Positions 6,289 to 14,517 of a stretch of 64,000 nt of DNA are shown here, in pieces. The notes beneath the pieces were generated by a model. The model was not told where the DNA came from. It did no database searches and saw nothing but the letters and a program-made list of their open reading frames with translations. This DNA comes from Weissella confusa. GTDB lineage: Bacteria > Bacillota > Bacilli > Lactobacillales > Lactobacillaceae. The stretch is from contig JAAOED010000001.1 in assembly GCA_016466735.1 (NCBI GenBank), forward strand, positions 156,748-220,747, given 5' to 3'. Every line of letters starts with the position of its first letter. Within the stretch, counting starts at the first letter, position 1. Position numbers and translations under genes: made by a program.

Positions 6289-7707
6289 ATGGAACAAAAG
6301 ATGCCGAATCAAGTGGGGTGGGGCGAACGTGTCTCATACGCCATGTCGGACTTTGGGTGTAACACAATTTTTCAAATCGTAGGAACGTACTTCTTGGTTT
6401 TCTGTACTGACACTTTGGGTGTTGCAGCAGCAGCCGTTACAGGACTTTTCGCGATTACAGCAATTATTGATTCAATCGATGGGGTGATTTGGGGACAATT
6501 CATCGACCGTACACATACCAAGTGGGGAAAGTCACGTCCTTACTGGTTGTGGTTCGCAATTCCATTTGCCATCTTCTGTGTGATGGCCTTTACGGCGCCG
6601 CCACTATCAGAAACTGGTAAGGTCGTTTGGATTTACATCGCCTACATCGGCGCTAAGATTTTGTACTCAGGAATTAACATTCCGGTTACATCAATCTTGC
6701 CAGCGTTGACTTCAAATCCACAAGAGCGTGTGACGTTGTCAACGATTCGTCAATTCTTCGGAAACATGGGCGCAGCCATTTTCTTGCCATTGACGTTGCC
6801 AGCTGTTGGTATTATCGCTGGTATTTTTGATAAGGGTGCTAAGGATCCATCAACATCAGCAACCGGTTGGTTTATCTGGGCTGTTATCTTGGGTATTATC
6901 ACGGCAGCCTGCTTGTTGGTTGCTTTCGCCGGAACTCGTGAGCGAGTGGTCACAAAGGACTCTAACCGTTCAATTCCAATGCGCGAATCAGTGAAGGCCT
7001 TGAAGGGTAACTACCCATGGGTCATCATCATTTTCATTAACTTTATCTACTGGGGCGGATTTGCTGTTCGTTCAAGTTCATTGCCTTACTACTTCAAGTA
7101 CGTTTTGCACAACGAAGCGTTGGGAAGTTTGGTCTTGGCCGGAACGGTTATCACGTTGGCCTCAACAGCAATGGTGCCATTCGTTGCCCGTCGCTTGGGT
7201 AAGCGAAACACAATGTTGCTAGGAATGGTCGGAACGGCTTTGTCACAATTGGTACTTTACCTTGCGGACATCATGAACGGAAACGTTGCCATTATCTTGA
7301 CTGGTATTGTCTTGTACTTCATCAGCTACGGTTTGACGGGTGCTTTGATCGCCGTTATGTTGTCAGACGCCGTTGATTTCGGTGAGTGGAAGAACGGTGT
7401 GCGTGCCGAAGGGTTCGTAACATCATTTAGTTCATTCTCAGCCAAGTTGGGTATGGGAATCGGTGGTATGGTCTTGGCCGCCGTTTTGGCAGCTGGTGGT
7501 TATGCTGCTTCAGCTGACGGTACGCAGACCGCATCAGCATTGGACGCTATTCGTATGGGATTCATCTGGATTCCATTTATCGGTTACGCTGCCTCAGCAA
7601 TCGCCTTGTTGTTCAACAACATCGACAAGCTTGAGCCACAAATGGTCGCAGATTTGACGGCTAAGCACGAACGTGAAGCTGCTGCAGTTGCAGAAGCTGA
7701 AGCCTAA
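6289..7707 (+). CDS. xylP: GPH-family glycoside:cation symporter, XylP-like
   Basis: 472 residues with about twelve membrane helices and the N-terminal signature of the glycoside-pentoside-hexuronide family (GWGERVSYAMSDFGCN, DSIDGVIWGQFIDRTHTKWGKSRPYW). In Lactobacillus pentosus XylP imports isoprimeverose and is encoded next to the alpha-xylosidase XylQ. The same order is seen here, with only 42 bases between the genes. Substrate is therefore inferred as isoprimeverose or xylo-oligosaccharides. There is no C-terminal EIIA domain. Start chosen at the ATG after CGGAGGG. A promoter and cre lie just upstream. Confidence 0.85.
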   Translation: MEQKMPNQVGWGERVSYAMSDFGCNTIFQIVGTYFLVFCTDTLGVAAAAVTGLFAITAIIDSIDGVIWGQFIDRTHTKWGKSRPYWLWFAIPFAIFCVMAFTAPPLSETGKVVWIYIAYIGAKILYSGINIPVTSILPALTSNPQERVTLSTIRQFFGNMGAAIFLPLTLPAVGIIAGIFDKGAKDPSTSATGWFIWAVILGIITAACLLVAFAGTRERVVTKDSNRSIPMRESVKALKGNYPWVIIIFINFIYWGGFAVRSSSLPYYFKYVLHNEALGSLVLAGTVITLASTAMVPFVARRLGKRNTMLLGMVGTALSQLVLYLADIMNGNVAIILTGIVLYFISYGLTGALIAVMLSDAVDFGEWKNGVRAEGFVTSFSSFSAKLGMGIGGMVLAAVLAAGGYAASADGTQTASALDAIRMGFIWIPFIGYAASAIALLFNNIDKLEPQMVADLTAKHEREAAAVAEAEA

Positions 7708-7749
7708 GCAGATAGGCATTTCAAACATAATTAAACGGGGAATAAAAAC

Positions 7750-9867
7750 ATGAAGTTTACTAATGGATACTGGCTAAACCGTGATGAGTACATTGTTAAC
7801 TCACCATTGGAAGCCTTTGACGCAATGGTCGTAGATAAGGATGATGACAACTACGCAAGTGATGCCTTGCGCGTTTACTCAGCCTACCACCGTATCAACT
7901 CTCGCAGTGACATGTTGGATGTCGGTGCAACGACGATGACGGTGTTCTCACCAGCTGAAGATGTTATCGGTGTCGAGTTGAAGCACTTCGATCGCGATGA
8001 CAAGAATCCACTATACGAGTTGCAAAACAATAACGTAACGCCAACGATTGAAATCGCAGATTCTGTTGCAACGTTGACGAGTGGTGATTTGCAATTGGCT
8101 GTCTCAATGCACGACAAGTTCAACATCGATTTCAACTACAAGGGTAAGCGCATTACGGGTTCTGAATACAAGGCTCAAGCGTCAATCGATGATTTGTCAG
8201 GTAAGCAATTGGGTCAAGTGATGCACGCCAACACGGTTACTGGTGCGCAAAACTTGGGACCACAAGGATCTGTTACAGCAACTGATCACTTTATGCGTGA
8301 GCAATTGAGCCTATTGCCAGGTACGAATGTTTACGGATTCGGTGAGCGTTTTGGGGCCTTCGTGAAGAACGGCCAAAGCATCGACACTATCAACATGGAT
8401 GGTGGTACTGGTTCAGAACAAAGCTACAAGTCAATTCCGTTCTACATGACGGGTAAGGCTGGTGTTTACTACGGTGTATTCGTTAACGAAAGCCAACCAA
8501 CAAGCTTTGAAGTCGGCAGCGAAGTGGTTGATCGTGTCAGCTTCTCAACGCGTGGCGAGTCATTGGAGTACTACGTGATTGCAGGTGACTCACCAAAGTC
8601 AGTGATTTCAAAGTACAACAAGTTGACGGGTGGTTCTGTTTTGCCACCAGAATGGACGTTTGGATTGTGGCTATCAACGTCATTTACGACGGACTACTCA
8701 GAAGAAACGGTTATGAGTTTCATCGACGGTATGTTCGAACGTGATATTCCAGTTTCAGTATTCCACTTCGATTGCTTCTGGATGAAGGGCTTCGAGTGGT
8801 CAAACATGGAATGGGATAAGGAACAATTCCCAGATCCAGTTGGTTTGTTGAAGCGTTTGCACGACAAGGGCTTGAAGGTCTGCGTTTGGATTAACCCATA
8901 CATTTCACAAAAGTCACCACTCTTCAAGATTGGTAAGGAAAAGGGTTACTTCATCAAGCACACTGACGGCAGTGTTTGGCAATGGGACTTGTGGCAACCA
9001 GGTAACGCCGTGGTTGACTTCACGAACCCAGAAGCCCGCGCTTGGTACCAAGGTTTGTTGAAGAACTTGTTGGACATGGGCGTTGACTGCTTCAAGACGG
9101 ACTTTGGTGAGCGTATCCCAATGCACGACGCTGTATTCTTTAACGGCGGCAACCCTGAAGGTGAGCACAACTACTACACGCACCGTTACAACGACGCTGT
9201 GTTTGAGTTGTTGCAACAAGAAAAGGGTGAAGACGAAGCGGTTGTCTTTGCTCGCTCTGGTACGGTCGGCGGTCAACAATACCCAGTTCACTGGGGTGGT
9301 GACAACTTGAGCCAATTCCACTCAATGGCTGACAGTCTTCGTGGTGGTTTGAGCTTGATGTCATCAGGTTACACATTCTGGAGTCACGATATTGGTGGTT
9401 TCGAAGAGAATGCGAGCCCATCAATCTACAAGCGTTGGACGCAATTCGGTTTGCTTTCAAGTCACTCACGTTACCACGGTAACATCGAGTACCGTGTGCC
9501 TTGGTTGTTTGACGAAGAAGCCGTTGACGTAACGCGTAAGTTCACGCAATTGAAGTTGGAGATGATGCCATACATCTACGGACAAGCCAAGGAATCAGTT
9601 GAAGCTGGTATCCCATTGATGCGTCCAATGTACTTGGAGTTCCCTGAAGATCAAAATACGGCAACGTTGGATCGTCAATACATGCTTGGTAGCGACGTTT
9701 TGGTGGCACCTGTTATGACTGAAGAAGGGGATGTTGATTACTACTTGCCAGCTGGTAAGTGGGAGCACATCTTGGATGGTCGCGTCGTTGAAGTGACTGA
9801 AAACGGTCGCTGGATGACTGAAAACTACGACTTCATGAGCTTGCCTTTGTGGAAGAAGATTGGCTAG
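7750..9867 (+). CDS. xylQ: GH31 alpha-xylosidase, XylQ/YicI-like
   Basis: 705 residues, cytoplasmic. The GH31 catalytic nucleophile is D451 in CFKTDFGERIP, the form typical of YicI/XylQ alpha-xylosidases (KTDFGE) as opposed to alpha-glucosidases. The acid/base is D518 in HWGGDNLSQF. It would release xylose from isoprimeverose and other alpha-xylosides taken up by the transporter encoded upstream; xylose then enters the phosphoketolase pathway. Some 60 residues shorter than E. coli YicI, mainly at the C-terminal beta domain. Downstream CTGAC-AGAAA-GTCAG is a hairpin without T run. Confidence 0.88.
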   Translation: MKFTNGYWLNRDEYIVNSPLEAFDAMVVDKDDDNYASDALRVYSAYHRINSRSDMLDVGATTMTVFSPAEDVIGVELKHFDRDDKNPLYELQNNNVTPTIEIADSVATLTSGDLQLAVSMHDKFNIDFNYKGKRITGSEYKAQASIDDLSGKQLGQVMHANTVTGAQNLGPQGSVTATDHFMREQLSLLPGTNVYGFGERFGAFVKNGQSIDTINMDGGTGSEQSYKSIPFYMTGKAGVYYGVFVNESQPTSFEVGSEVVDRVSFSTRGESLEYYVIAGDSPKSVISKYNKLTGGSVLPPEWTFGLWLSTSFTTDYSEETVMSFIDGMFERDIPVSVFHFDCFWMKGFEWSNMEWDKEQFPDPVGLLKRLHDKGLKVCVWINPYISQKSPLFKIGKEKGYFIKHTDGSVWQWDLWQPGNAVVDFTNPEARAWYQGLLKNLLDMGVDCFKTDFGERIPMHDAVFFNGGNPEGEHNYYTHRYNDAVFELLQQEKGEDEAVVFARSGTVGGQQYPVHWGGDNLSQFHSMADSLRGGLSLMSSGYTFWSHDIGGFEENASPSIYKRWTQFGLLSSHSRYHGNIEYRVPWLFDEEAVDVTRKFTQLKLEMMPYIYGQAKESVEAGIPLMRPMYLEFPEDQNTATLDRQYMLGSDVLVAPVMTEEGDVDYYLPAGKWEHILDGRVVEVTENGRWMTENYDFMSLPLWKKIG

Positions 9868-9897
9868 ACCTGACAGAAAGTCAGCGCCCCGAGTTAA

Positions 9898-9926
9898 TTG
9901 AGAATGTGATAAACTGAACTTATAGA
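9898..9926 (+). promoter_or_regulatory. Promoter of the AraC-type regulator gene
   Basis: TTGAGA, 17-base spacer, TATAGA, 50 bases before the start codon. The regulator is thus transcribed separately from xylPQ. Confidence 0.55.
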
Positions 9927-9975
9927 TTTCGCGGAGCCGATGGGGGTCGGTGCGTAAACTTTAAGGGGTTCAGTG

Positions 9976-10806
9976 ATGGAAAAGGCAGCGCAACAGCACG
10001 AAATAGTTGCAGACAATTCAGATGTTGGGGTTCGCGTCTTTTTATCCGATGAACCACTTGGATTTAAGCCACTGCATTGGCATACGCATATTGAAATTGT
10101 GCTCGTCCTAACCGGCGAAGTGACGTTTCGATATGAGCAACATGATGTCACGTTACATGAAAATGAGTTCATTGTGATTGGATCGGGGATTCTCCACTCG
10201 ACCACCAATTTGGCAAATCAAGCCCTCGTGTTGCAAATTCCTGTGTATTATCTCAACCAGTATTGGTCGAATAGTGAATTGCTACGATTTGATTTGTGGA
10301 CGAATCATAGTTTGCATGACGAAACGTATGACAAGATTGTCAGCATGCTTCAGCAAATGACCCAAATCTATTTGCGAAAAGAAGCTGGCTATCGGTTGCG
10401 ATTTAGCAGCATCTTGATGCAAGTCTTATATGACTTGATTACCAATTATGCTGTGACGTTAACGCCGGATGACTTAACGGAAGATGATCGTTTGAAGGAC
10501 GTGATTATGTATATTCACGAGCAGTATCGAACGAAAATCTCGTTGAGTGAGGTCGCAGAAAAGTTCCATTACAATCCTGATTACCTCAGTCGTATTTTCA
10601 AACGACGGGTTGGGGTGACGTTTGTGAACTATGTTTATCAGGTTCGTTTAGATGCCATTTATCAAGATGTGCTTGCGACGAATCAGGTGATTAAAACAAT
10701 CTTTATCCGCCACGGCGCTAGCAACACTAAGTTAGCGATGAAAATGTTTAAAGAATCATATGGTCAGACACCTAATCAGTTACGACAACTGAACAAGGGA
10801 GGATGA
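9976..10806 (+). CDS. AraC-family transcriptional regulator
   Basis: 276 residues. An N-terminal cupin sensor domain (about 15-140, with LHWHTHIEIVLVLTGE) is followed by two helix-turn-helix motifs of the AraC type near the C-terminus (ISLSEVAEKFHYNPDYLSRIFKRRVG and a second one ending SYGQTPNQLRQL). ATG at 9976 has AAGGGG seven bases upstream; a GTG three bases earlier is less likely. Position directly after xylPQ suggests it activates that operon or the GH8 gene in response to a xylose-containing sugar. This is inference; in L. pentosus the regulator is a ROK protein instead. Confidence 0.85.
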   Translation: MEKAAQQHEIVADNSDVGVRVFLSDEPLGFKPLHWHTHIEIVLVLTGEVTFRYEQHDVTLHENEFIVIGSGILHSTTNLANQALVLQIPVYYLNQYWSNSELLRFDLWTNHSLHDETYDKIVSMLQQMTQIYLRKEAGYRLRFSSILMQVLYDLITNYAVTLTPDDLTEDDRLKDVIMYIHEQYRTKISLSEVAEKFHYNPDYLSRIFKRRVGVTFVNYVYQVRLDAIYQDVLATNQVIKTIFIRHGASNTKLAMKMFKESYGQTPNQLRQLNKGG

Positions 10807-10810
10807 CGGA

Positions 10811-10843
10811 AAACGGTATCGCAGTGATGTGGTACCGTTTTTT
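10811..10843 (+). terminator. Terminator after AraC gene
   Basis: AACGGTA / TACCGTT hairpin followed by TTTTTT. The opposite strand ends in a short T run, so it could also end a transcript of element B read leftwards. Confidence 0.75.
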
Positions 10844-10844
10844 G

Positions 10845-11287
10845 TGTTTGTGTCGTGCTAGCGCACGAATCGTTTTGGGGCACAGCGGGGTGCTGTTCCC
10901 CAAAACGATAGCAGCCAAGATATGATAGTCTGTTATGGATTTGCATCCACGGTTCAATAAATAGGGTGATAGCTCTCTTTTTCATTGTTAGCCGGGGATG
11001 AAAAACTAAAATATGTTATTAGTATCTCGGCTGCTGGCATGGTGGGTATGGACGCGGGGGTTCGGAGCTCCTGCGATATTAGCCGGTGACCAAGCGAGGA
11101 CAGGGGCACCAATTATCACTTAGCAGCAGTGGATTTCGAGCCGGTAGGCGATGAAACACGCTGAGGCTTAGTGAGAATGGGACCCCGTCGCCACCAGCTT
11201 ATATTGTAGGACGGAGAGCCCCCGCGTCCATGCCCACCATGCTTCGTCACGACAGTGACGACACTAACCACCAACTAAAACCGCACA
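10845..11287 (-). ncRNA. Element B: large structured RNA, paralogue of A
   Basis: About 440 bases without a gene. Read on the minus strand, the first 30 bases repeat the 5' block of element A (GCGGTTTTAGTTGGTGGTTA here, GCGGTTTTTAGTTAGTGGTC there). The order of parts is also the same: a 7-bp hairpin (TCGTCAC/GTGACGA), domain I closed by a 24-bp helix with one mismatch (11219-11242 with 11037-11060), domain II of 127 bases bounded by CAGCAGCC/GGCTGCT (10910-11036), and directly after it the domain III helix CGTTTTGGGG/CCCCAAAACG (10871-10907), then TCGTGC-TAGC-GCACGA. The strand follows from homology to A; wobble pairs inside B are mixed and some favour the plus strand. Function unknown. Confidence 0.55.
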
Positions 11288-11310
11288 AAAAACAAATGTA
11301 CTTTCCACTT

Positions 11311-11339
11311 GTGTTATTCAGTTACTGATATTATACTTT
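11311..11339 (+). promoter_or_regulatory. Promoter of the YxeA-like gene
   Basis: TTGTGT, 17-base spacer, TATACT, about 65 bases before the start codon. The same AT-rich stretch offers a TATAAT on the minus strand that could serve element B. Confidence 0.5.
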
Positions 11340-11402
11340 AAATAGTATAAGAGGTTATGTACTATACGGATAATGATTGAGATATTTTAAGAGGTGGAAA
11401 TC

Positions 11403-11774
11403 ATGAAGAAGATTATTGGTTTGATTGCAGCAGTGTTGGTCGTATTCGGCCTATACAAGGGATATGAATACTACAACGTTACGTACAAGGCAACGCCAGC
11501 TTACGCAAAGGTGCCTGCTCAAGTGCCAGAGTTGAAGGATACGGTTGATGATTCTGGTAAGAAGATTGCCGGCTCAAAGTCATACTCATACAAGTTGACA
11601 TTCATCACGACTGACGGGGAACGTCGTGTCTTGGATTACAACATTGAAGACGCTGATCCATTGACACCAAACGCATATGTGAAGGCTGAAATCAGCCAAA
11701 AGCGTGTTGTAAAGGGTCCTGAAGGGGTACAAAAGTCAGACGTGCCAACGTCAGTGCTAGAAAAGTTGAAGTAA
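11403..11774 (+). CDS. YxeA-family (DUF1093) exported protein
   Basis: 123 residues. One N-terminal hydrophobic segment (IIGLIAAVLVVFGLYKG, about residues 4-20) without a lipobox Cys, then a small beta-rich domain with the family pattern SYSYKLTFITTDGERRVLDYN. Proteins of this family are secreted or membrane-tethered and their role is not known. Start at the ATG at 11403, six bases after GAGGTGG. Monocistronic: promoter upstream, terminator after. Confidence 0.75.
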   Translation: MKKIIGLIAAVLVVFGLYKGYEYYNVTYKATPAYAKVPAQVPELKDTVDDSGKKIAGSKSYSYKLTFITTDGERRVLDYNIEDADPLTPNAYVKAEISQKRVVKGPEGVQKSDVPTSVLEKLK

Positions 11775-11776
11775 GC

Positions 11777-11814
11777 AAAAAGCGTAGCAACCACGGCGGT
11801 TGCTACGCTTTTTT
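11777..11814. terminator. Bidirectional terminator
   Basis: AGCGTAGCAACC / GGTTGCTACGCT with A run on one side and TTTTTT on the other. It serves the YxeA-like gene and the converging DUF805 gene. Confidence 0.9.
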
Positions 11815-11816
11815 GA

Positions 11817-12407
11817 TTACAATTCATCATCGTCTGATGAATCGTTAATTTCTTCTTTAAAGACAAACTTTTCTTCGGGCTTGCGGCCGATAAAGCCAGT
11901 ACCAGTTAGGGTATCACTTGGCAAAACGGAAAGAATGAATCCGATTAGCACAAAAATACCACCAATCATAAACGTAATTTGCATTGAACCGTTGTTGTAA
12001 ATGCGATCACTGCGTGAGAACAACGAAAGTACCCAAACAACCCAAGCGGCCCAGGTTACTGTACCGGCGTCGCGGTAACGACGAATTGTTAGCGCGATAT
12101 TTGGTAAGAACATTGCTAAAGCCAATAGGATACCGAGCATCACAACGATAATTGTGAACGGTGCTGATAGAAGTTCAGTCAGTAGCTTCCAATTTTCAAT
12201 ACCTTGCACGTTAGGTTGACTATACTTGTCAACCTTGCTGATTAGGCTGGAATCGCTTGCCAAGGCGATGATGAATAAAATTAACCAAATGATGAAGATG
12301 ATAGATGACCAAAGTCGCATCCACCAGAATTCGGCACGAGTTGAACGGCCCGTGAAGTTCACGTAGCCTTTCCAAAAATTAATAAATGCTTGCCACATAG
12401 TTACCAT
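11817..12407 (-). CDS. DUF805 family membrane protein
   Basis: 196 residues. It starts with the family pattern FWKGYVNFTGRSTRAEFWWMRLW and has four membrane helices, with RRYRDAGT between helices 2 and 3 as in DUF805 (YhaH-like) proteins. The C-terminal tail is acidic (NDSSDDDEL). The ATG at 12407 is preceded by GGGAGG. Role unknown; members are inner-membrane proteins. It is separated from rpiA upstream by a terminator. A similar acidic ending, SDEDDEL, occurs in the unrelated DUF975 protein at 33.7-34.5 kb. Confidence 0.82.
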   Translation of the reverse strand: MVTMWQAFINFWKGYVNFTGRSTRAEFWWMRLWSSIIFIIWLILFIIALASDSSLISKVDKYSQPNVQGIENWKLLTELLSAPFTIIVVMLGILLALAMFLPNIALTIRRYRDAGTVTWAAWVVWVLSLFSRSDRIYNNGSMQITFMIGGIFVLIGFILSVLPSDTLTGTGFIGRKPEEKFVFKEEINDSSDDDEL

Positions 12408-12456
12408 AACAAATACCTCCCAAGGTCATTGTGTCATAGTTGATATGCAAAACAAA

Positions 12457-12484
12457 TAAAAAAGCCTCGCGCTGGCGAGACTTT
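12457..12484 (-). terminator. Terminator of rpiA
   Basis: On the minus strand AGTCTCGC-CAGC-GCGAGGCT followed by TTTTTT. Confidence 0.85.
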
Positions 12485-12494
12485 TGCATTTTCT

Positions 12495-13193
12495 TTAAAT
12501 CAAAGGTTGTGGGTGAGCGTCGAAAATTTCAACGCCGTTGTCGCGACCGACAACAACCTTATCAACGATGTTCAAAAATAGTCCGTGTTCCACAACGCCG
12601 ACCATGCTAGTCAATTCACGGCCAAGCGTAAATGGATCCGTGATGTCGGTTGGATGCAAATCAATCAAGAAGTTTGCTGAGTCGGTACGAACGGGGTTGC
12701 CGTTTTGGTCAAGACGCCATGAAGGCTTGTAGCCCTTGGCTTCCAAACGCTTGAAAAGTTGGTCAGATCCGTAAGGGATAACTTCAACTGGCAAGTAGTG
12801 CGTTAGCTTTGGCGCAAGCTTACCTTCATCAACAACCCAGACATTGCGTGATGAGTTAATGGCAACGATCTTTTCCCAAAGCAAAGCGGCCCCGCCACCC
12901 TTAATGGCAGCAAATTCAGGGTCGATTTCGTCGGCTCCGTCAATCGTTAGGTCAATGTGGTCAACGTCATCAACGTTGTACATTGGAATGCCAAGCTTAG
13001 CCGCCGTACGACGCGTCTTGTCTGACGTTGGGACACCAACAATGTTAAGTCCTTCTTCCGCCACGCGCTTACCGAGAGCTTCGATAACGTACGCGATGGT
13101 AGAACCAGAACCGATACCGACAACCATGCCGTCTTCGACAAATTCAGCTGCGCGATAACCGGCAATTTTCTTGAGTTCGTTTGTATCAGTCAT
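12495..13193 (-). CDS. rpiA: Ribose-5-phosphate isomerase A
   Basis: 232 residues. Interconverts ribose 5-phosphate and ribulose 5-phosphate in the pentose phosphate pathway and so feeds the phosphoketolase route. Seen: VGIGSGSTIAYVIEAL (phosphate loop), DGADEID, and KGGGAALLWEKIVA, which holds the catalytic Glu. The start was placed at the ATG at 13193 (MTDTNELK), which has GGAAG eight bases upstream; an in-frame ATG at 13208 has no ribosome site. Monocistronic. Confidence 0.93.
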   Translation of the reverse strand: MTDTNELKKIAGYRAAEFVEDGMVVGIGSGSTIAYVIEALGKRVAEEGLNIVGVPTSDKTRRTAAKLGIPMYNVDDVDHIDLTIDGADEIDPEFAAIKGGGAALLWEKIVAINSSRNVWVVDEGKLAPKLTHYLPVEVIPYGSDQLFKRLEAKGYKPSWRLDQNGNPVRTDSANFLIDLHPTDITDPFTLGRELTSMVGVVEHGLFLNIVDKVVVGRDNGVEIFDAHPQPLI

Positions 13194-13339
13194 GTGGCCA
13201 ACTTCCATTTCATAGATTTAATACTTCTATTATCGCTTATAAACATTGATTTAAGCAAATGCAAAAAACGCGGGTGCTAAATTGTTAGTAAAATCTGCTA
13301 AACTGGACTCATTATGAAAAAAGAAATTGAGGACGAGTC

Positions 13340-14440
13340 ATGATTGACATGTGGGACGAAGAAAAGATTCGTGCGTTCCGTGCGACACTGCTTGATTGGT
13401 ATGACGAAGCGGGTCGAGCTGACTTGCCATGGCGTGAAAACCAAGACCCATATCGCGTCTGGGTATCAGAAATTATGTTGCAACAAACGCAGGTGCAAAC
13501 GGTCATTCCGTATTTCAATCGGTTCATGACCATGTTTCCAACGCTGAATGATTTGGCAGCAGCACCCGAACAAGATTTGCTAAAAGCTTGGGAAGGTCTT
13601 GGCTATTATTCACGTGTTCGGAATATGCAAAAAGCGGCCATTCAAGTGCGTGACGATTACAGTGGCGTCTGGCCGGATACAATGGCCGAACTTGAAAATC
13701 TAACGGGTATCGGGCCATATACGGCGGCCGCCATCGCTAGCATTTCCTTCAAGGAACCAGTTCCAGCCATCGACGGGAATGCCTTCCGCGTGTTTGCTCG
13801 TCTTTTCAAGATTGATGCCGATATCGCGCAACCGAAGACACGCAAGGTGTTTTTTGACTTAGGTCTGCAATTGATTGACCCAGAGCGTCCAGGCGATTTT
13901 AATCAAGCGATTATGGATTTGGGTTCATCTTATATGAGTGCCAAGAATTATGATTCTGAACACTCACCAGTTAAGCAATTTAATGCTGCGTATGCAGATG
14001 GCACCGAAGATTTCTACCCTGTGAAATCCAAAGCACCTAAGCCTAAGCCAATCACCTACTTTGCGGTCGCAGTACATTCGCCAGCTGGATATCTATGGGA
14101 GCAACGTCCAACAACCGGGTTGCTGGCTAATTTTTGGACGATGCCACTCTACGCATTGACGGATTTCGTCACGGATCCAGATGCTGAGTGGTCCGAAGAT
14201 GAAATGATTACAGCTACCGAGAAGCGTTTGTTGGCTGATTATGGTGTCGCGGCTAAGTTGGCTAAAATGGGTGGTCGACCAGTGACGCACGTATACACGC
14301 ATCAAAAATGGACGGTGACTGTGTTGACGTCCGAAGTTGATGCAACGGCGCTTCAACGCGGGACATGGCGGGAATTTGAGGCATTAGCGCGTGATCCACA
14401 ACCAAAAATTCAAGAGAAAATTTGGAAGCGACTGAATTAA
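13340..14440 (+). CDS. mutY: A/G-specific adenine glycosylase, clusterless MutY
   Basis: 366 residues. Removes adenine opposite 8-oxoguanine. The helix-hairpin-helix (LTGIGPYTAAAIAS), the catalytic Glu E44 (SEIMLQQTQV) and Asp D145 (PAIDGNAFRV) are in place, followed by a C-terminal NUDIX-like domain (about 235-360) for 8-oxoG recognition. The four cysteines that bind a 4Fe-4S cluster in most MutY proteins are all missing: the region after MDLGSSYMSAKNYDSEHSPV contains none. Clusterless MutY proteins are known from some lactobacilli. ATG is preceded by GAGG. Divergent from rpiA. Confidence 0.9.
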   Translation: MIDMWDEEKIRAFRATLLDWYDEAGRADLPWRENQDPYRVWVSEIMLQQTQVQTVIPYFNRFMTMFPTLNDLAAAPEQDLLKAWEGLGYYSRVRNMQKAAIQVRDDYSGVWPDTMAELENLTGIGPYTAAAIASISFKEPVPAIDGNAFRVFARLFKIDADIAQPKTRKVFFDLGLQLIDPERPGDFNQAIMDLGSSYMSAKNYDSEHSPVKQFNAAYADGTEDFYPVKSKAPKPKPITYFAVAVHSPAGYLWEQRPTTGLLANFWTMPLYALTDFVTDPDAEWSEDEMITATEKRLLADYGVAAKLAKMGGRPVTHVYTHQKWTVTVLTSEVDATALQRGTWREFEALARDPQPKIQEKIWKRLN

Positions 14441-14517
14441 TATGCAACTTTATGCAGTCGTAATGTATGGTATTATCTAATACACAGACTCACAAATGGA
14501 ACACGGGGAATATAGAT

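Noticed and set aside
9140..9469. Minus-strand frames within the alpha-xylosidase gene
   Set aside because: Shadows of strongly biased codons on the sense strand; no ribosome sites and no recognisable products.
9868..9897. Terminator after the alpha-xylosidase gene
   Set aside because: CTGAC-AGAAA-GTCAG forms a hairpin, but there is no T run; read-through to the AraC gene is possible.
10772..10985. Minus-strand open frames at the edge of element B
   Set aside because: They run through the terminator and domain II helices; no ribosome site and no plausible protein.
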